The notes: generated by a model from the letters alone, not told the origin. DNA of 64,000 nucleotides from Geminocystis herdmanii PCC 6308 (GCF_000332235.1 NZ_CM001775.1:799630-863629); one strand, 5' to 3'; shown: positions 24,540 to 33,071, numbered from the stretch's first letter. Translations and numbers: made by a program.

Positions 24540-25244
24540 ATGTCTAATTCAGCTTATCTTTTAGTGGTGCATGGTAGTCGAAATTCAAGTTATCGTAAAC
24601 AATTAGAGCAATTACAGGATTTAATTGTGAAGGGTTTAGATGGTAACTGTCTTTTAACTACGGCTTATTTAGAATTGGGAGAAAAACCTTTATCGGATAG
24701 TATTGTGGAGTTTTCGATCGAGTGTCTCAAATATAATTATCAAACTCTAAAAATTATACCCTTATTTTTGTTTTCTGGTACTCACGTTTTAGAAGATATT
24801 CCCGAAGAAGTAAATACTGCTCAAAAAAATGTTTCTATCACCCTTGAATTAATGCCCTTGATGGGGGGAAGTAAAGATTTAATCGATTTATTAGAGTGTA
24901 AATATCAAGAATATCCAGACTTTGAGCGAGTGTTATTTTGTCATGGCACAAGACTTGAAAAGGGAAAAGAAGAATCAAAGATTATAGGGGAAAAATTGAA
25001 CGCTAAAGTTGCGTATTGGTCAATTTTACCTGATTTATGGACAATTATCGATAATATGGTCAATTCTGGAGTAAAAAAAATAGTAATTTTACCGTACTTT
25101 TTATTTTCAGGGAAAATTATAGACTCGATCGTGCAGGAAATACAAAGATTACGAGACTATAACAAAATTGAATTAATCTTATTAAAACCGTTAGGTGCAA
25201 CAGTAGAATTAGCAGAAGTTATCTTAAAGCAAATAGAAAATTAA
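24540..25244 (+). CDS. Sirohydrochlorin chelatase (CbiX/SirB family)
   Basis: 234 residues with two similar halves, each with the CbiX fold: YLLVVHGSRNSSYRKQLEQL...IIPLFLFSGTHVLEDIP and VLFCHGTRLEKGKEESK...IVILPYFLFSGKIIDSI. The metal-binding His lies in VVHGSR, with a second in SGTHVLEDI. CbiX-type enzymes insert cobalt (or iron, for SirB) into sirohydrochlorin. The metal cannot be told from sequence. The long form with an internal duplication is common in cyanobacteria. An STRR array abuts the start codon. Confidence 0.85.
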   Translation: MSNSAYLLVVHGSRNSSYRKQLEQLQDLIVKGLDGNCLLTTAYLELGEKPLSDSIVEFSIECLKYNYQTLKIIPLFLFSGTHVLEDIPEEVNTAQKNVSITLELMPLMGGSKDLIDLLECKYQEYPDFERVLFCHGTRLEKGKEESKIIGEKLNAKVAYWSILPDLWTIIDNMVNSGVKKIVILPYFLFSGKIIDSIVQEIQRLRDYNKIELILLKPLGATVELAEVILKQIEN

Positions 25245-25257
25245 ACATTCTTCTTTA

Positions 25258-25385
25258 AATCAACACTTTTGGCATTATTTTTTTGAGAAAATTATATTTA
25301 TTGAATATCATGAGACATCAAAGCCTTGATTTTGTAGTATTTATCCTGTCTCCTGTCTCCTGTCTCCTAACTCCTAATTATTATT
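25258..25385. repeat. Relic of the MITE-like element upstream of hoxE
   Basis: Read in reverse: GGAGACAGGAGACAGGAGAC, then AAATCAAGGCTTTGATGTC, then AATGCCAAAAGTGTTG. The same landmarks are in the same order in the complete element at 11969-12225. Both terminal repeats have been lost or have decayed. It occupies most of the spacer between cbiX/sirB and hoxE. Confidence 0.55.
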
Positions 25386-25502
25386 AAATGTTAACTTTCT
25401 GATGTCCTTTCAAATTACTGGCTTAAAATGAGGGGGTAATGAAAGATAATCTTAACCATTAGGGGTTATTTTCCGAAATAGAAAGGAAAATAAAAAGCAA
25501 AA

Positions 25503-26021
25503 ATGCCTAGTACAATGTTAAAATCTCCATCTGAAAAAGCCAATACAGGTGATAAACGTCTCAAGGTATTAGATATAACGATTAAAAGAAATCAAAATCG
25601 TCAAGATGCACTTATTGAAATTTTACATAAAGCCCAATCTTCCTTCGGTTACTTAGAAGAAGATGTTTTAATCTACATTGCCCATCAACTAAAATTACCC
25701 TTAAGTCAAGTTTTTGGTGTCGCTACGTTTTATCATCTTTTCTCCTTGAAACCTTCGGGGGCGCATAATTGTGTAGTTTGCTTAGGTACAGCTTGTTATG
25801 TAAAAGGTTCATCAGAATTACTGGATAAGTTAGCAGAGGAGGTAAATTTACATCAAGGAGAAACAACTCCCGATGGTAAAGTATCCTTAATGACTGCCCG
25901 TTGTATTGGGGCGTGTGGTTTAGCACCTGCGGCGGTTTACGATGGTAAAGTATGCGGAAAACAGACAGCCGAGTTGGTGTTATCCCAAGTGAAGGAATGG
26001 CTGAAATCTAATGAGGAATGA
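25503..26021 (+). CDS. hoxE: Bidirectional [NiFe] hydrogenase diaphorase subunit HoxE
   Basis: 172 residues of the NuoE-like thioredoxin fold. The 2Fe-2S ligands are Cys93 and Cys98 (CLGTACYVKGS) and Cys134 and Cys138 (CIGACGLAP). Also typical are HKAQSSFGYLEEDVLIYIAHQLKLPLSQVFGVATFYHLFSLKP. HoxE passes electrons between the diaphorase and ferredoxin or NAD(P)H in the HoxEFUYH enzyme. It is first in a plus-strand cluster followed by hoxF 110 bases later. The 25386-25502 region must hold the promoter. Confidence 0.93.
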   Translation: MPSTMLKSPSEKANTGDKRLKVLDITIKRNQNRQDALIEILHKAQSSFGYLEEDVLIYIAHQLKLPLSQVFGVATFYHLFSLKPSGAHNCVVCLGTACYVKGSSELLDKLAEEVNLHQGETTPDGKVSLMTARCIGACGLAPAAVYDGKVCGKQTAELVLSQVKEWLKSNEE

Positions 26022-26131
26022 GGAATGAAAAATTATCTTGTGTTTAGCTTGTCGAGAAAACAGAAAAAACAGGAAAAACCCTTTGCGTCTTTGCGTGAGA
26101 TAACCAATCAAAAAACTTGGAGACAAATTGT

Positions 26132-27724
26132 ATGGAATTAAGTAGATTAGAATACATAGCAGAAGAAACCATAGCTAAACGTAAAGCCATAAGAATTTTA
26201 TGCTGTGGCGCGGCTAGTTGCAAATCTTCTGGTTCAGAAGCTATTATTAATGAGTTAAAAAGTTCGATCGAATCTCAGGGATTACAGGACGAAGTAGAAG
26301 TAGTGCCAGTGGGTTGCATGAAGTTTTGCGGTAAGGGAGTTTTAGTGGAGGTTGCCCCACTTAACTTATTATATGAGAATGTGCGCCCCGAAGATGCTAG
26401 TTCGATCGTCAAAGCGCTCAAAGGTGAGGAAGAAGCCACCGCGCCTATGGGTGACTATAATCATCCCTTCTTTGCTTTACAAATGTCCATTGTGTTGGAA
26501 AATAGCGGTAAAATCAACCCCGAAAGCATCGATGAATATATTGCCGTAGGAGGTTATCAACAGCTATACCGTGCTTTGCATGAAATGACACCCCAGGGAA
26601 TAGTTAAAGAAGTTATTACCAGTGGTTTACGAGGCAGGGGAGGAGGAGGTTATCCTACGGGCTTAAAATGGGCTACCGTTGCTAAAATGCCTAGTCAACA
26701 AAAGTACATCGTTTGTAATGCTGACGAAGGTGATCCGGGTGCTTTCATGGATCGAAGTGTTCTTGAAAGTGATCCTCATCGTATTATTGAAGGTATGGCG
26801 ATCGCAGGTTATGCCGTGGGAGCAAATCAAGGTTACATCTACGTTAGAGCCGAATATCCTCTGGCGATCGCACGATTACAAAAAGCCATTCAACAGGCAA
26901 AAAGACAAGACTTGATAGGCACACAAATATTTAATAGCCTGTTTGACTTTAAGATTGATATTAGAGTGGGTGCAGGGGCATTTGTCTGCGGGGAGGAGAC
27001 AGCCTTAATCGCTTCCATAGAAGGAGAAAGAGGTAATCCACGCCCACGCCCACCTTATCCTGCCCAATCAGGCTTATGGGGATACCCAACTTTAATCAAC
27101 AACGTAGAAACCTACGCCAACATCGTACCAATTATCAGGGAGGGGGGTGCATGGTATGCCAATATTGGTACAGAAAAAAGTAAGGGTACAAAAGTATTTG
27201 CTCTCACAGGTAACGTTAATAATACAGGTTTGATCGAAGTGCCGATGGGTACAAGTATTCGGCAAATCGTTGAAGAAATGGGAGGAGGAGTGCCGGGTAA
27301 CAATGAAATCAAAGCTGTACAAACAGGAGGTCCTTCTGGGGGTTGTATTCCTTCTCAATATTTTGATACCCCAGTAGATTACGAATCCCTCAAGGAATTA
27401 GGTACTATTATGGGATCAGGAGGCATGATAGTTATAGATGAAGATACTAATATGGTAGCCCTTGCCCGATTTTATATGGAATTTTGTCGAGGGGAAACCT
27501 GCGGAAAATGTATTCCCTGTCGTACTGGTACAGTGCAATTGTATCAAATGTTGACTAAAATCCTCAACGGGGAAGCGACGGAAGGGGATATTAGTAAACT
27601 AGAGCAATTATCTCACATGGTGAAAGCTACCAGTTTATGCGGTTTAGGGCAAACTGCACCTAATCCCGTGTTAAGCACTTTAAACTATTTTAAAGAGGAA
27701 TATTTACAATTACTAAAATCCTAA
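26132..27724 (+). CDS. hoxF: Bidirectional [NiFe] hydrogenase diaphorase subunit HoxF
   Basis: 530 residues. The N-terminal thioredoxin-like 2Fe-2S domain has cysteines in LCCGAASCKSSG and VPVGCMKFCGKG. The NuoF-like domain has the FMN/NADH loop GRGGGGYPTGLKWA, the FMN segment ADEGDPGAFMDRS and GAGAFVCGEETALIASIEG. The 4Fe-4S motif is CGKCIPCRTGT with a later Cys in SLCGLGQ. It oxidises or reduces NAD(P)H for the hydrogenase. I chose ATG 26132 because GGAG lies about eight bases before it; a TTG at 26117 is in frame. Confidence 0.94.
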   Translation: MELSRLEYIAEETIAKRKAIRILCCGAASCKSSGSEAIINELKSSIESQGLQDEVEVVPVGCMKFCGKGVLVEVAPLNLLYENVRPEDASSIVKALKGEEEATAPMGDYNHPFFALQMSIVLENSGKINPESIDEYIAVGGYQQLYRALHEMTPQGIVKEVITSGLRGRGGGGYPTGLKWATVAKMPSQQKYIVCNADEGDPGAFMDRSVLESDPHRIIEGMAIAGYAVGANQGYIYVRAEYPLAIARLQKAIQQAKRQDLIGTQIFNSLFDFKIDIRVGAGAFVCGEETALIASIEGERGNPRPRPPYPAQSGLWGYPTLINNVETYANIVPIIREGGAWYANIGTEKSKGTKVFALTGNVNNTGLIEVPMGTSIRQIVEEMGGGVPGNNEIKAVQTGGPSGGCIPSQYFDTPVDYESLKELGTIMGSGGMIVIDEDTNMVALARFYMEFCRGETCGKCIPCRTGTVQLYQMLTKILNGEATEGDISKLEQLSHMVKATSLCGLGQTAPNPVLSTLNYFKEEYLQLLKS

Positions 27725-27854
27725 TAGTAGGGTGGGTAATGCCCACCATTAGCCTTTCTAAAATTTAACAAAATCGTTAATTTTTATATCTAAATTTAGC
27801 TAAAAATTAGTTAAATTTAGGGCATATTTTCAACTAATAAAAAGGGTAAAAAAA

Positions 27855-28496
27855 ATGACTCTCTTAGCCACAAAAATAATTAGTGATACATGGATAGATG
27901 CTGACTGGCAAGAATTCATGCAACTCACGGAAAATCCTGATTATGAAAAGGGCAAATTCTATTATTATCAAGGTAAATTAAGAATCGAAATGTCACCATT
28001 AGGAAATGATCATGCTAGTGATCATTCGATCGTCAATACTGCTATAAATAACTATAGTGCTTTAAAAAATATTAACTTGAATGGAAAGGATAACTGTAGC
28101 TATCGTAAAACAGGCTATCAGGAAGCACAACCAGATTTATCTTACTATATCGGTGACATCGTTAATGCTATTCCCTACGGTACAAGTATCATCAAATTAG
28201 ATGATTTTCCTCCCCCCACTTTAGTCGTAGAAATAGCTAATTATTCTTTAAAGGACGATCGAGGAGAAAAGCGATTATTATATGAAGAAATAGGAGTAAA
28301 AGAATATTGGATTGTCGATGTTAAAAAAAGTGAAATAATTGCTTTCAAAATAGAGAATCAAGGTAGTTATCGCATTAGAGAATCTTTAGTTTTACCACAC
28401 TTAAAATTATCCTTGTTAGAAGAAGCATTAAGAATGACTCGTGAAAAAAATCATAGTCAAGTAAATGCTTGGTTATTAGAAAAATTTAATTTATAG
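27855..28496 (+). CDS. Uma2 family endonuclease inserted in the hox cluster
   Basis: 213 residues. The pattern is that of Uma2: FMQLTENPDYEKGKFYYYQGKLRIEMSPLGNDHASDHSIV, the PD motif in AQPDLSYYIGD, and PTLVVEIANYSLKDDRGEKRLLYEEIGVKEYWIVD, where Glu and Lys complete the PD-(D/E)xK-like site. It sits on the coding strand between hoxF and hoxU, so it is probably read in the same transcript. I know of hypothetical ORFs between hoxF and hoxU in other cyanobacteria, so its place may be old. Function unknown. Confidence 0.9.
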   Translation: MTLLATKIISDTWIDADWQEFMQLTENPDYEKGKFYYYQGKLRIEMSPLGNDHASDHSIVNTAINNYSALKNINLNGKDNCSYRKTGYQEAQPDLSYYIGDIVNAIPYGTSIIKLDDFPPPTLVVEIANYSLKDDRGEKRLLYEEIGVKEYWIVDVKKSEIIAFKIENQGSYRIRESLVLPHLKLSLLEEALRMTREKNHSQVNAWLLEKFNL

Positions 28497-28539
28497 ATAT
28501 TAATAAAAAACATTTTTCAAGGAGTTAAAAATTCGATCG

Positions 28540-28632
28540 AACCTAGAAAAGTTATCCTTAGATAAATTAGACTTAATTACTACTGCTATTTTTAGTATTA
28601 ATAATTGGCATGATTTAGATAATTTACTCTAG
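28540..28632 (+). pseudogene. Remnant of a DUF4351-type C-terminal domain
   Basis: An open stretch with no start codon reads NLEKLSLDKLDLITTAIFSI then NNWHDLDNLL and a stop. This closely follows the DUF4351 pattern (LxxLsLEQLExLxxALLDFxxxxDLxxWL), a short domain at the C-terminus of cyanobacterial PD-(D/E)xK transposase-like proteins. It is out of frame with the Uma2 gene 44 bases upstream and has no body of its own, so I read it as the tail of a lost gene between hoxF and hoxU. Confidence 0.5.
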
Positions 28633-28675
28633 CTATAAATATCATTTTTTTACTATAAAATATTCACTAAAAAAT

Positions 28676-29392
28676 ATGTCTGTAAATACTCTAAAAATTA
28701 ATGGAATTGACGTAGCAGTGGAAACTGGTACAAGTATTCTGAAAGCGGCAAAAGAAGCAGGAATCCCTATTCCTACCCTGTGTCATTTAGAGGGGGTTTC
28801 TGATGTGGGTGCTTGTCGCTTATGTTTAGTAGAAATTAAAGGTAATCCGAACCTTGTGCCTAGTTGTCTTACTGAAACTCAAGAAGGCATGGAAGTTTTT
28901 ACTCAAACAGAACAGCTACAAGAATATCGTAAAATGATCGTTGAATTACTCTTTGCCGAAGGTAATCACGTTTGTGCCGTCTGTGTCGCTAATAATAATT
29001 GTCAACTGCAAGACGTAGCGATCGAAGTAGGCATGGATCACACTAGATTTAATTATCGCTTCCCTCAGCGAGATGTGGACTTATCTCACCCCCAATTTGG
29101 CATTGATCACAATCGCTGTATCCTATGTACCAGATGCGTGAGAGTCTGTGCTGAAATTGAAACCGCCCATGTGTGGAATGTCGCCTTTCGGGGGGCAGCC
29201 GCTAAAATTATTAGTGGATTGAATCAGCCTTGGGGAGACGTTGATGCTTGTACATCTTGCGGTAAATGTGTGGATGCTTGTCCTACAGGTAGCATTTTCC
29301 GTAAAGGTAGCACTACCGCCGAAATGGTAAAAGATCGCAGTAAAGTTGAATTTTTAAGTAATGCACGGGAGAAACACCAATGGACAAGATAA
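28676..29392 (+). CDS. hoxU: Bidirectional [NiFe] hydrogenase diaphorase subunit HoxU
   Basis: 238 residues, the NuoG-like short subunit. The 2Fe-2S domain has Cys36, Cys47, Cys50 and Cys64 (TLCHLEGVSDVGACRLC). Next is a His/Cys motif (NHVCAVCVANNNC) and then two 4Fe-4S motifs, CILCTRCVRVC and CTSCGKCVDACP. It carries electrons from HoxEF to the hydrogenase module. Its end overlaps hoxY by 13 bases, indicating tight coupling. Confidence 0.95.
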   Translation: MSVNTLKINGIDVAVETGTSILKAAKEAGIPIPTLCHLEGVSDVGACRLCLVEIKGNPNLVPSCLTETQEGMEVFTQTEQLQEYRKMIVELLFAEGNHVCAVCVANNNCQLQDVAIEVGMDHTRFNYRFPQRDVDLSHPQFGIDHNRCILCTRCVRVCAEIETAHVWNVAFRGAAAKIISGLNQPWGDVDACTSCGKCVDACPTGSIFRKGSTTAEMVKDRSKVEFLSNAREKHQWTR

Positions 29393-29928
29393 GATTTGCT
29401 ACAGTATGGTTGGCAGGATGCTCAGGTTGTCATATGTCATTCCTCGACTTAGACGAATTTTTGTTCGATGTCGCCGAAGCCGTTGACGTTGTATATAGCC
29501 CCGTTGCCAGTGACATCAAGCACTATCCTGATAACGTTGACGTTTGTTTGGTGGAAGGTGCGATCGCCAATGAGGAAAACCTAGAATTACTCTTAGAAGT
29601 ACGCAAAAAAACCAAGTTTCTCATCTCCTTCGGGGATTGTGCCGTTACCGCCAATGTACCAGCCATGCGAAATATGTTAAATGGTACTGATCCAGTCTTA
29701 AAACGCTGTTATCTTGAGTTAAGCGACGATTCAGGACAAATACCAAAAGACCCTCATATCGTACCAGAATTGCTCGAAAAAGTCCAGCCTATTCATCACA
29801 TGGTAGAAGTGGATTTATTCTTACCCGGTTGCCCTCCTTCTGCCCAACGCATTAAAGATGCCATCGCACCTCTTTTAAAAGGAGAAAAACCTGTCATGGA
29901 AGGGCGAGAAATGATCAAATTTGGTTAA
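29380..29928 (+). CDS. hoxY: Bidirectional [NiFe] hydrogenase small subunit HoxY
   Basis: 182 residues. The proximal 4Fe-4S ligands are Cys14 and Cys17 (LAGCSGCHMS), a Cys in SFGDCAVT and one in FLPGCPPSA, the classic NiFe small-subunit pattern. HoxY pairs with the catalytic large subunit HoxH, which holds the Ni-Fe site. No hoxH follows: the next gene is an oppositely oriented Uma2 gene. The ATG at 29380 overlaps the hoxU end. Confidence 0.95.
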   Translation: MDKIRFATVWLAGCSGCHMSFLDLDEFLFDVAEAVDVVYSPVASDIKHYPDNVDVCLVEGAIANEENLELLLEVRKKTKFLISFGDCAVTANVPAMRNMLNGTDPVLKRCYLELSDDSGQIPKDPHIVPELLEKVQPIHHMVEVDLFLPGCPPSAQRIKDAIAPLLKGEKPVMEGREMIKFG

Positions 29929-29939
29929 CTATAAATACT

Positions 29940-29962
29940 AGAATTATCAGAGTAATTCTTTA
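29940..29962. terminator. Possible bidirectional terminator
   Basis: AGAATTA and TAATTCT (7-bp stem, loop TCAGAG) followed by TTT lie between the convergent hoxY and Uma2 genes. The stem is AT-rich, so it would be weak. Confidence 0.35.
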
Positions 29963-30529
29963 AATTTTCACCTTTAACCAACCAAAAATATCCCCTAAAG
30001 TGAGCTTTAATTCTTGAGCAAAATCTGGCACGGGGATTACTTCATTTTCTACGTCAAAATATAAAGGATGACTATTATTAGCGTAGGTAAAAATTATTTT
30101 TTGATTAGGATCAATTAACCACCCTAATTGAGTACCATTAGTTAGACAATGAACAATTTTTTTCGTAACTAAACTCATGGATTGTTCAGGGCTTAATATT
30201 TCAATTATCCAATCAGGAGGCAACAAAAATTGATTAGATATTGTACCATCATCATTAACTGGTAAATGCTCCCAAGTGAAAACCGCCACATCAGGCACAA
30301 TGGATTTATCAGTGAAAGTGCATCTCAACTCAGGAAAAGCCATCGCAATTTCAGTATCTTCTGTTACTGTGTTAATGGCGTTAGCTAATTTTAATTGAAT
30401 ACGGCTATGTTGTCCTTGAGGCATAGGTTTTGTGTAAATATTTCCGTCTATATATTCTTGAGGTGGTTTTGTTTCTGATTGTTGCAAAAATTCCTCTAAG
30501 GTAATGGCTTTGGAAAGGGTTTGAGTCAT
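29960..30529 (-). CDS. Uma2 family endonuclease (DUF820)
   Basis: 189 residues. Landmarks are ITLEEFLQQSETKPPQEYIDGNIYTKPMPQGQHSRIQLKLANAIN, the PD motif in KSIVPDVAVFTWEHLP and LLPPDWIIEILSPEQSMSLVTKKIVHCLTNGTQLGWLIDP, which supplies the E...K. This is the shorter, catalytically complete Uma2 form. It is convergent with hoxY, where hoxH is expected in many relatives. The ATG at 30529 starts MTQTLSKAITLEEFL. Confidence 0.9.
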   Translation of the reverse strand: MTQTLSKAITLEEFLQQSETKPPQEYIDGNIYTKPMPQGQHSRIQLKLANAINTVTEDTEIAMAFPELRCTFTDKSIVPDVAVFTWEHLPVNDDGTISNQFLLPPDWIIEILSPEQSMSLVTKKIVHCLTNGTQLGWLIDPNQKIIFTYANNSHPLYFDVENEVIPVPDFAQELKLTLGDIFGWLKVKI

Positions 30530-30648
30530 AGCTTTTTTGACTTTGCCTATAGCAATAATGGTTTATTTTAACATTGATATTAAAGGTTTGAGGGTTCGAT
30601 CGATGGTTTCAAGAACAATTAAATTGCTTGTTTTTTTACTATGTAATT

Positions 30649-31713
30649 TTAACGGGGTGGTTTTTCCACACGACGGGGTTGCCCAACTTCCCCACTACCA
30701 ATTTTATTTTTGAGAAATTTACTGAATTGTTCGGCTCGATCGTAACTGGTAAATGAACCTATTTGAATGGCTTTTTGTCCTATCTCTTTTCTTGTCATCG
30801 AGTAAGCATCTTTACAAAAACGACTTTGTACTAATCGTAAATTTTCTGAACTAAAATTAACATAAACAGGATAAAAATCTACGGGAAATTCGTTGATATT
30901 AGTAGGCATTCGATCGCCACAAGTATCTTTAGGAAATGACTCATTATCGAAAATAGTAGTTATATTATTTTGATTAGAAACATCGGATTGAATATTTCTA
31001 TCAGTGGATAAGGTACATCCATTTGCATCAAATCCGCCAATAATATTATTTTTTTCTTGAACTTCATATACATCATTGATAACACTGTTAACACTCCTCA
31101 ACGGCATGGGGGAATTTAAGGGAACTTCGCCACTATAATAAATCCATTGATTATTTTCAAATCCATATGTAGCAATATACTTTTGATTTGTTATAATAGC
31201 CCATCCATCATTGGTGATAATTGCACCATTAGATAAAGTCCCTGTAGAAAAACTTCCAAAACCCTCTCCTGTGTTAATAATACAAACTTTATTCTTTGTT
31301 GTTGAAGGATAAATAGATAAAACAACTTCATATCCAGACCATTCACCCAAAAAATGAGCTAATTCTGGTTCTATTTTTGACCATGCAGAAACAAAAGATT
31401 CCCTTTGATCTTTTTCACTTTGACTTCGATTATCTAATATATAATTTTTACGATATTGATCTGCTTCAACAGATTTAATTTGCTGTTCAAAATCTTTGTG
31501 TAATTTGGCTACTTCTCTTTTCGTCAAATTTTGTTTTTTGACATTGTTGTTTGTAGCAGTATTATTATTGCTACTATTATAATTAGAGGTAGAAAAATTA
31601 CCTCTAAGATTAGCATTAAGTAAAAGAGGAGTTAATAATGCAATAAGTCCTCCAAAAACAATAACCATATTACTAGCTTTATCCTGCCAATATTCCTTTT
31701 TTGGTTCTTTCAT
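30649..31713 (-). CDS. Membrane-anchored protein with a SPOR-like C-terminus, in the FtsK-WXG100 locus
   Basis: 354 residues. A single membrane anchor (MVIVFGGLIALLTPLLLNA, about 16-34) is followed by an Asn/Ser/Thr-rich linker (35-60), a charged helix (LTKREVAKLHKDFEQQIKSVEADQYRKN), and a middle domain with CIINTGEGFGSFSTGTLSNGAIITNDGWAIITNQKYIATYGFENNQWIYY. The last ~80 residues (VDFYPVYVNFSSENLRLVQSRFCKDAYSMTRKEIGQKAIQIGSFTSYDRAEQFSKFLKNKI) look like a SPOR-type repeat, which in other proteins binds peptidoglycan. It is last in a minus-strand run of seven genes beginning with the FtsK-like ATPase. Most of the protein would face the periplasm. Not a named family. Confidence 0.6.
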   Translation of the reverse strand: MKEPKKEYWQDKASNMVIVFGGLIALLTPLLLNANLRGNFSTSNYNSSNNNTATNNNVKKQNLTKREVAKLHKDFEQQIKSVEADQYRKNYILDNRSQSEKDQRESFVSAWSKIEPELAHFLGEWSGYEVVLSIYPSTTKNKVCIINTGEGFGSFSTGTLSNGAIITNDGWAIITNQKYIATYGFENNQWIYYSGEVPLNSPMPLRSVNSVINDVYEVQEKNNIIGGFDANGCTLSTDRNIQSDVSNQNNITTIFDNESFPKDTCGDRMPTNINEFPVDFYPVYVNFSSENLRLVQSRFCKDAYSMTRKEIGQKAIQIGSFTSYDRAEQFSKFLKNKIGSGEVGQPRRVEKPPR

Positions 31714-31746
31714 TTTTCCTATGTAAAAAATTGCTAAAAATCTTAT

Positions 31747-32469
31747 TTATAAAGTTTTACAATATTCTGTTTTTTCGTCTTTATTAACAGGTTTAAAACC
31801 CATTTCTTTCCAGAACTTTGGTGCATCATTGGCAACAAAATAGAGTTGTGTTCCTTGTTTAAATTTCTCTTCGAGATGATACACTAACATCGTTGCAATT
31901 CCTTTTCGGCGATAATCATTTGCTACATCAATATCTTGAATAAAAATTCTTCCATCTTTTTCTTTTTTTACCTTTATACGAGCAATTACACTACCATCAG
32001 CTAAAACAGCTTGAATTTGAGCTTGAGATTTGACTTCAAAGGATTCAAAAGAACCATACCCCGTTTTATACTCTAAATTTTTGGCAAAATCGCTGACGGA
32101 GGATATATCAACAGGTTTTTTTGGGGGGGGAGAAATGGATTGTAAATTATTAATATTAACTTGACCACCACCTGTAAATTTTGCGACCAAATTATTTATA
32201 TTTAACTGTTTTGTGTCTTCAATTTTAACTATTTGACTTAAAAAAGTGATATATTTTTCACATTGTTCTATTTCTTCATAATAATTGGCAGAAAATTGCT
32301 CAAATTTAGGCTCAAATTCATTAAATTGTTTATCACGCCAAGTGGATTTAAGGTTATTCCATTGACTAGCTACATTAGCCCATTCTTGACATAATGTTTG
32401 ATGAAAGTCATGGATTTGATGGAGTAAGGTGTTAAGATTTTCTATGTCTAAACTTACATTTTTTCTCAT
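31747..32469 (-). CDS. WXG100-like domain fused to a GNAT acetyltransferase domain
   Basis: 240 residues in two parts. Residues 1-85 form a helical hairpin with Trp37 and Trp44 (WNNLKSTWRDKQFNEFEPKF), close to the WXG100-like protein encoded next to it. A linker with SPPPKKPVDISS (111-124) leads to a GNAT domain. That domain shows IARIKVKKEKDGRIFIQDIDVANDYRRKGIATMLVYHLEEKF (acetyl-CoA loop RRKGIA, 187-192) and APKFWKEMGFKPV near the end. WXG100-type N-termini usually act as secretion signals for toxins or enzymes in type VII systems, so this may be a secreted or delivered acetyltransferase. Part of the seven-gene run. The fusion itself is read directly from sequence; delivery is inference. 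Confidence 0.7.
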   Translation of the reverse strand: MRKNVSLDIENLNTLLHQIHDFHQTLCQEWANVASQWNNLKSTWRDKQFNEFEPKFEQFSANYYEEIEQCEKYITFLSQIVKIEDTKQLNINNLVAKFTGGGQVNINNLQSISPPPKKPVDISSVSDFAKNLEYKTGYGSFESFEVKSQAQIQAVLADGSVIARIKVKKEKDGRIFIQDIDVANDYRRKGIATMLVYHLEEKFKQGTQLYFVANDAPKFWKEMGFKPVNKDEKTEYCKTL

Positions 32470-32691
32470 AATAATTTCTTCAATTAATATACAATATAAC
32501 TTATTAATTTACAGGTAAGTTATGACTCTTAGACTTCTTCACAAATTAGTACAACAAGAGTTAAAACTCTTACGGGGTAAATATTCTTCAACCCCTATAA
32601 ACTTCTTGAAAGTCTATTCGATCGAACTCTATTTGTGATGTAAAAAAATGCTAAATTAATTCAGTCTAACTCACCTTAAAAATCGACAAAT

Positions 32692-32985
32692 CTATAAATT
32701 GCCAAGATTTCCTAATCTTTGGTTTCTTTCATCAGCAATCTTGATTTCTTGTTGAATAAAACTGATGTATTTTTCGTTTTCTTCTTCTGTATCTCGGTAA
32801 TTACCAATGAATTTTTCAAAGAGGGGTTCAAATTGATCAAATTGTCGATCGTGCCAAACGGATTTAAGGTTACTCCATTGATTTAAAACCCTTGACCATT
32901 CATCATTTAAAACATCTTTAAATTGTTGTAATTGTTTTAACAAATCTTCAGCATCATCGGTACTAAATTTTGTTTGTTTAGCCAT
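32692..32985 (-). CDS. WXG100-like small helical protein
   Basis: 97 residues. A helix-turn-helix hairpin is predicted: TDDAEDLLKQLQQFKDVLNDEWSRVLNQWSNLKSVWHDRQFDQFEPLFEKFIGNYRDTEEENEKYISFIQQE. Trp37 and Trp44 are spaced as in the two neighbouring proteins, with WHD at 44-46 where classic WXG100 proteins have WxG. Such proteins are small, dimeric substrates or structural parts of type VII-like secretion systems. It shares many residues with the first 85 of the WXG100-GNAT fusion, suggesting duplication. The 222-base spacer to the fusion gene holds nothing obvious. Confidence 0.7.
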   Translation of the reverse strand: MAKQTKFSTDDAEDLLKQLQQFKDVLNDEWSRVLNQWSNLKSVWHDRQFDQFEPLFEKFIGNYRDTEEENEKYISFIQQEIKIADERNQRLGNLGNL

Positions 32986-33071
32986 TTTTTTACTCCTTTT
33001 TTAATTAAACAAAATTGAGACATTATAGGTTTGTAGTGGGGGCTTTAGCCCTTTTTTCTTGTGGGAGAAAT

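Noticed and set aside
29929-30648. A hidden or broken hoxH after hoxY
   Set aside because: Neither strand shows the large-subunit cysteine motifs (RxCGxC or DPCxxC); only a Uma2 gene is present.
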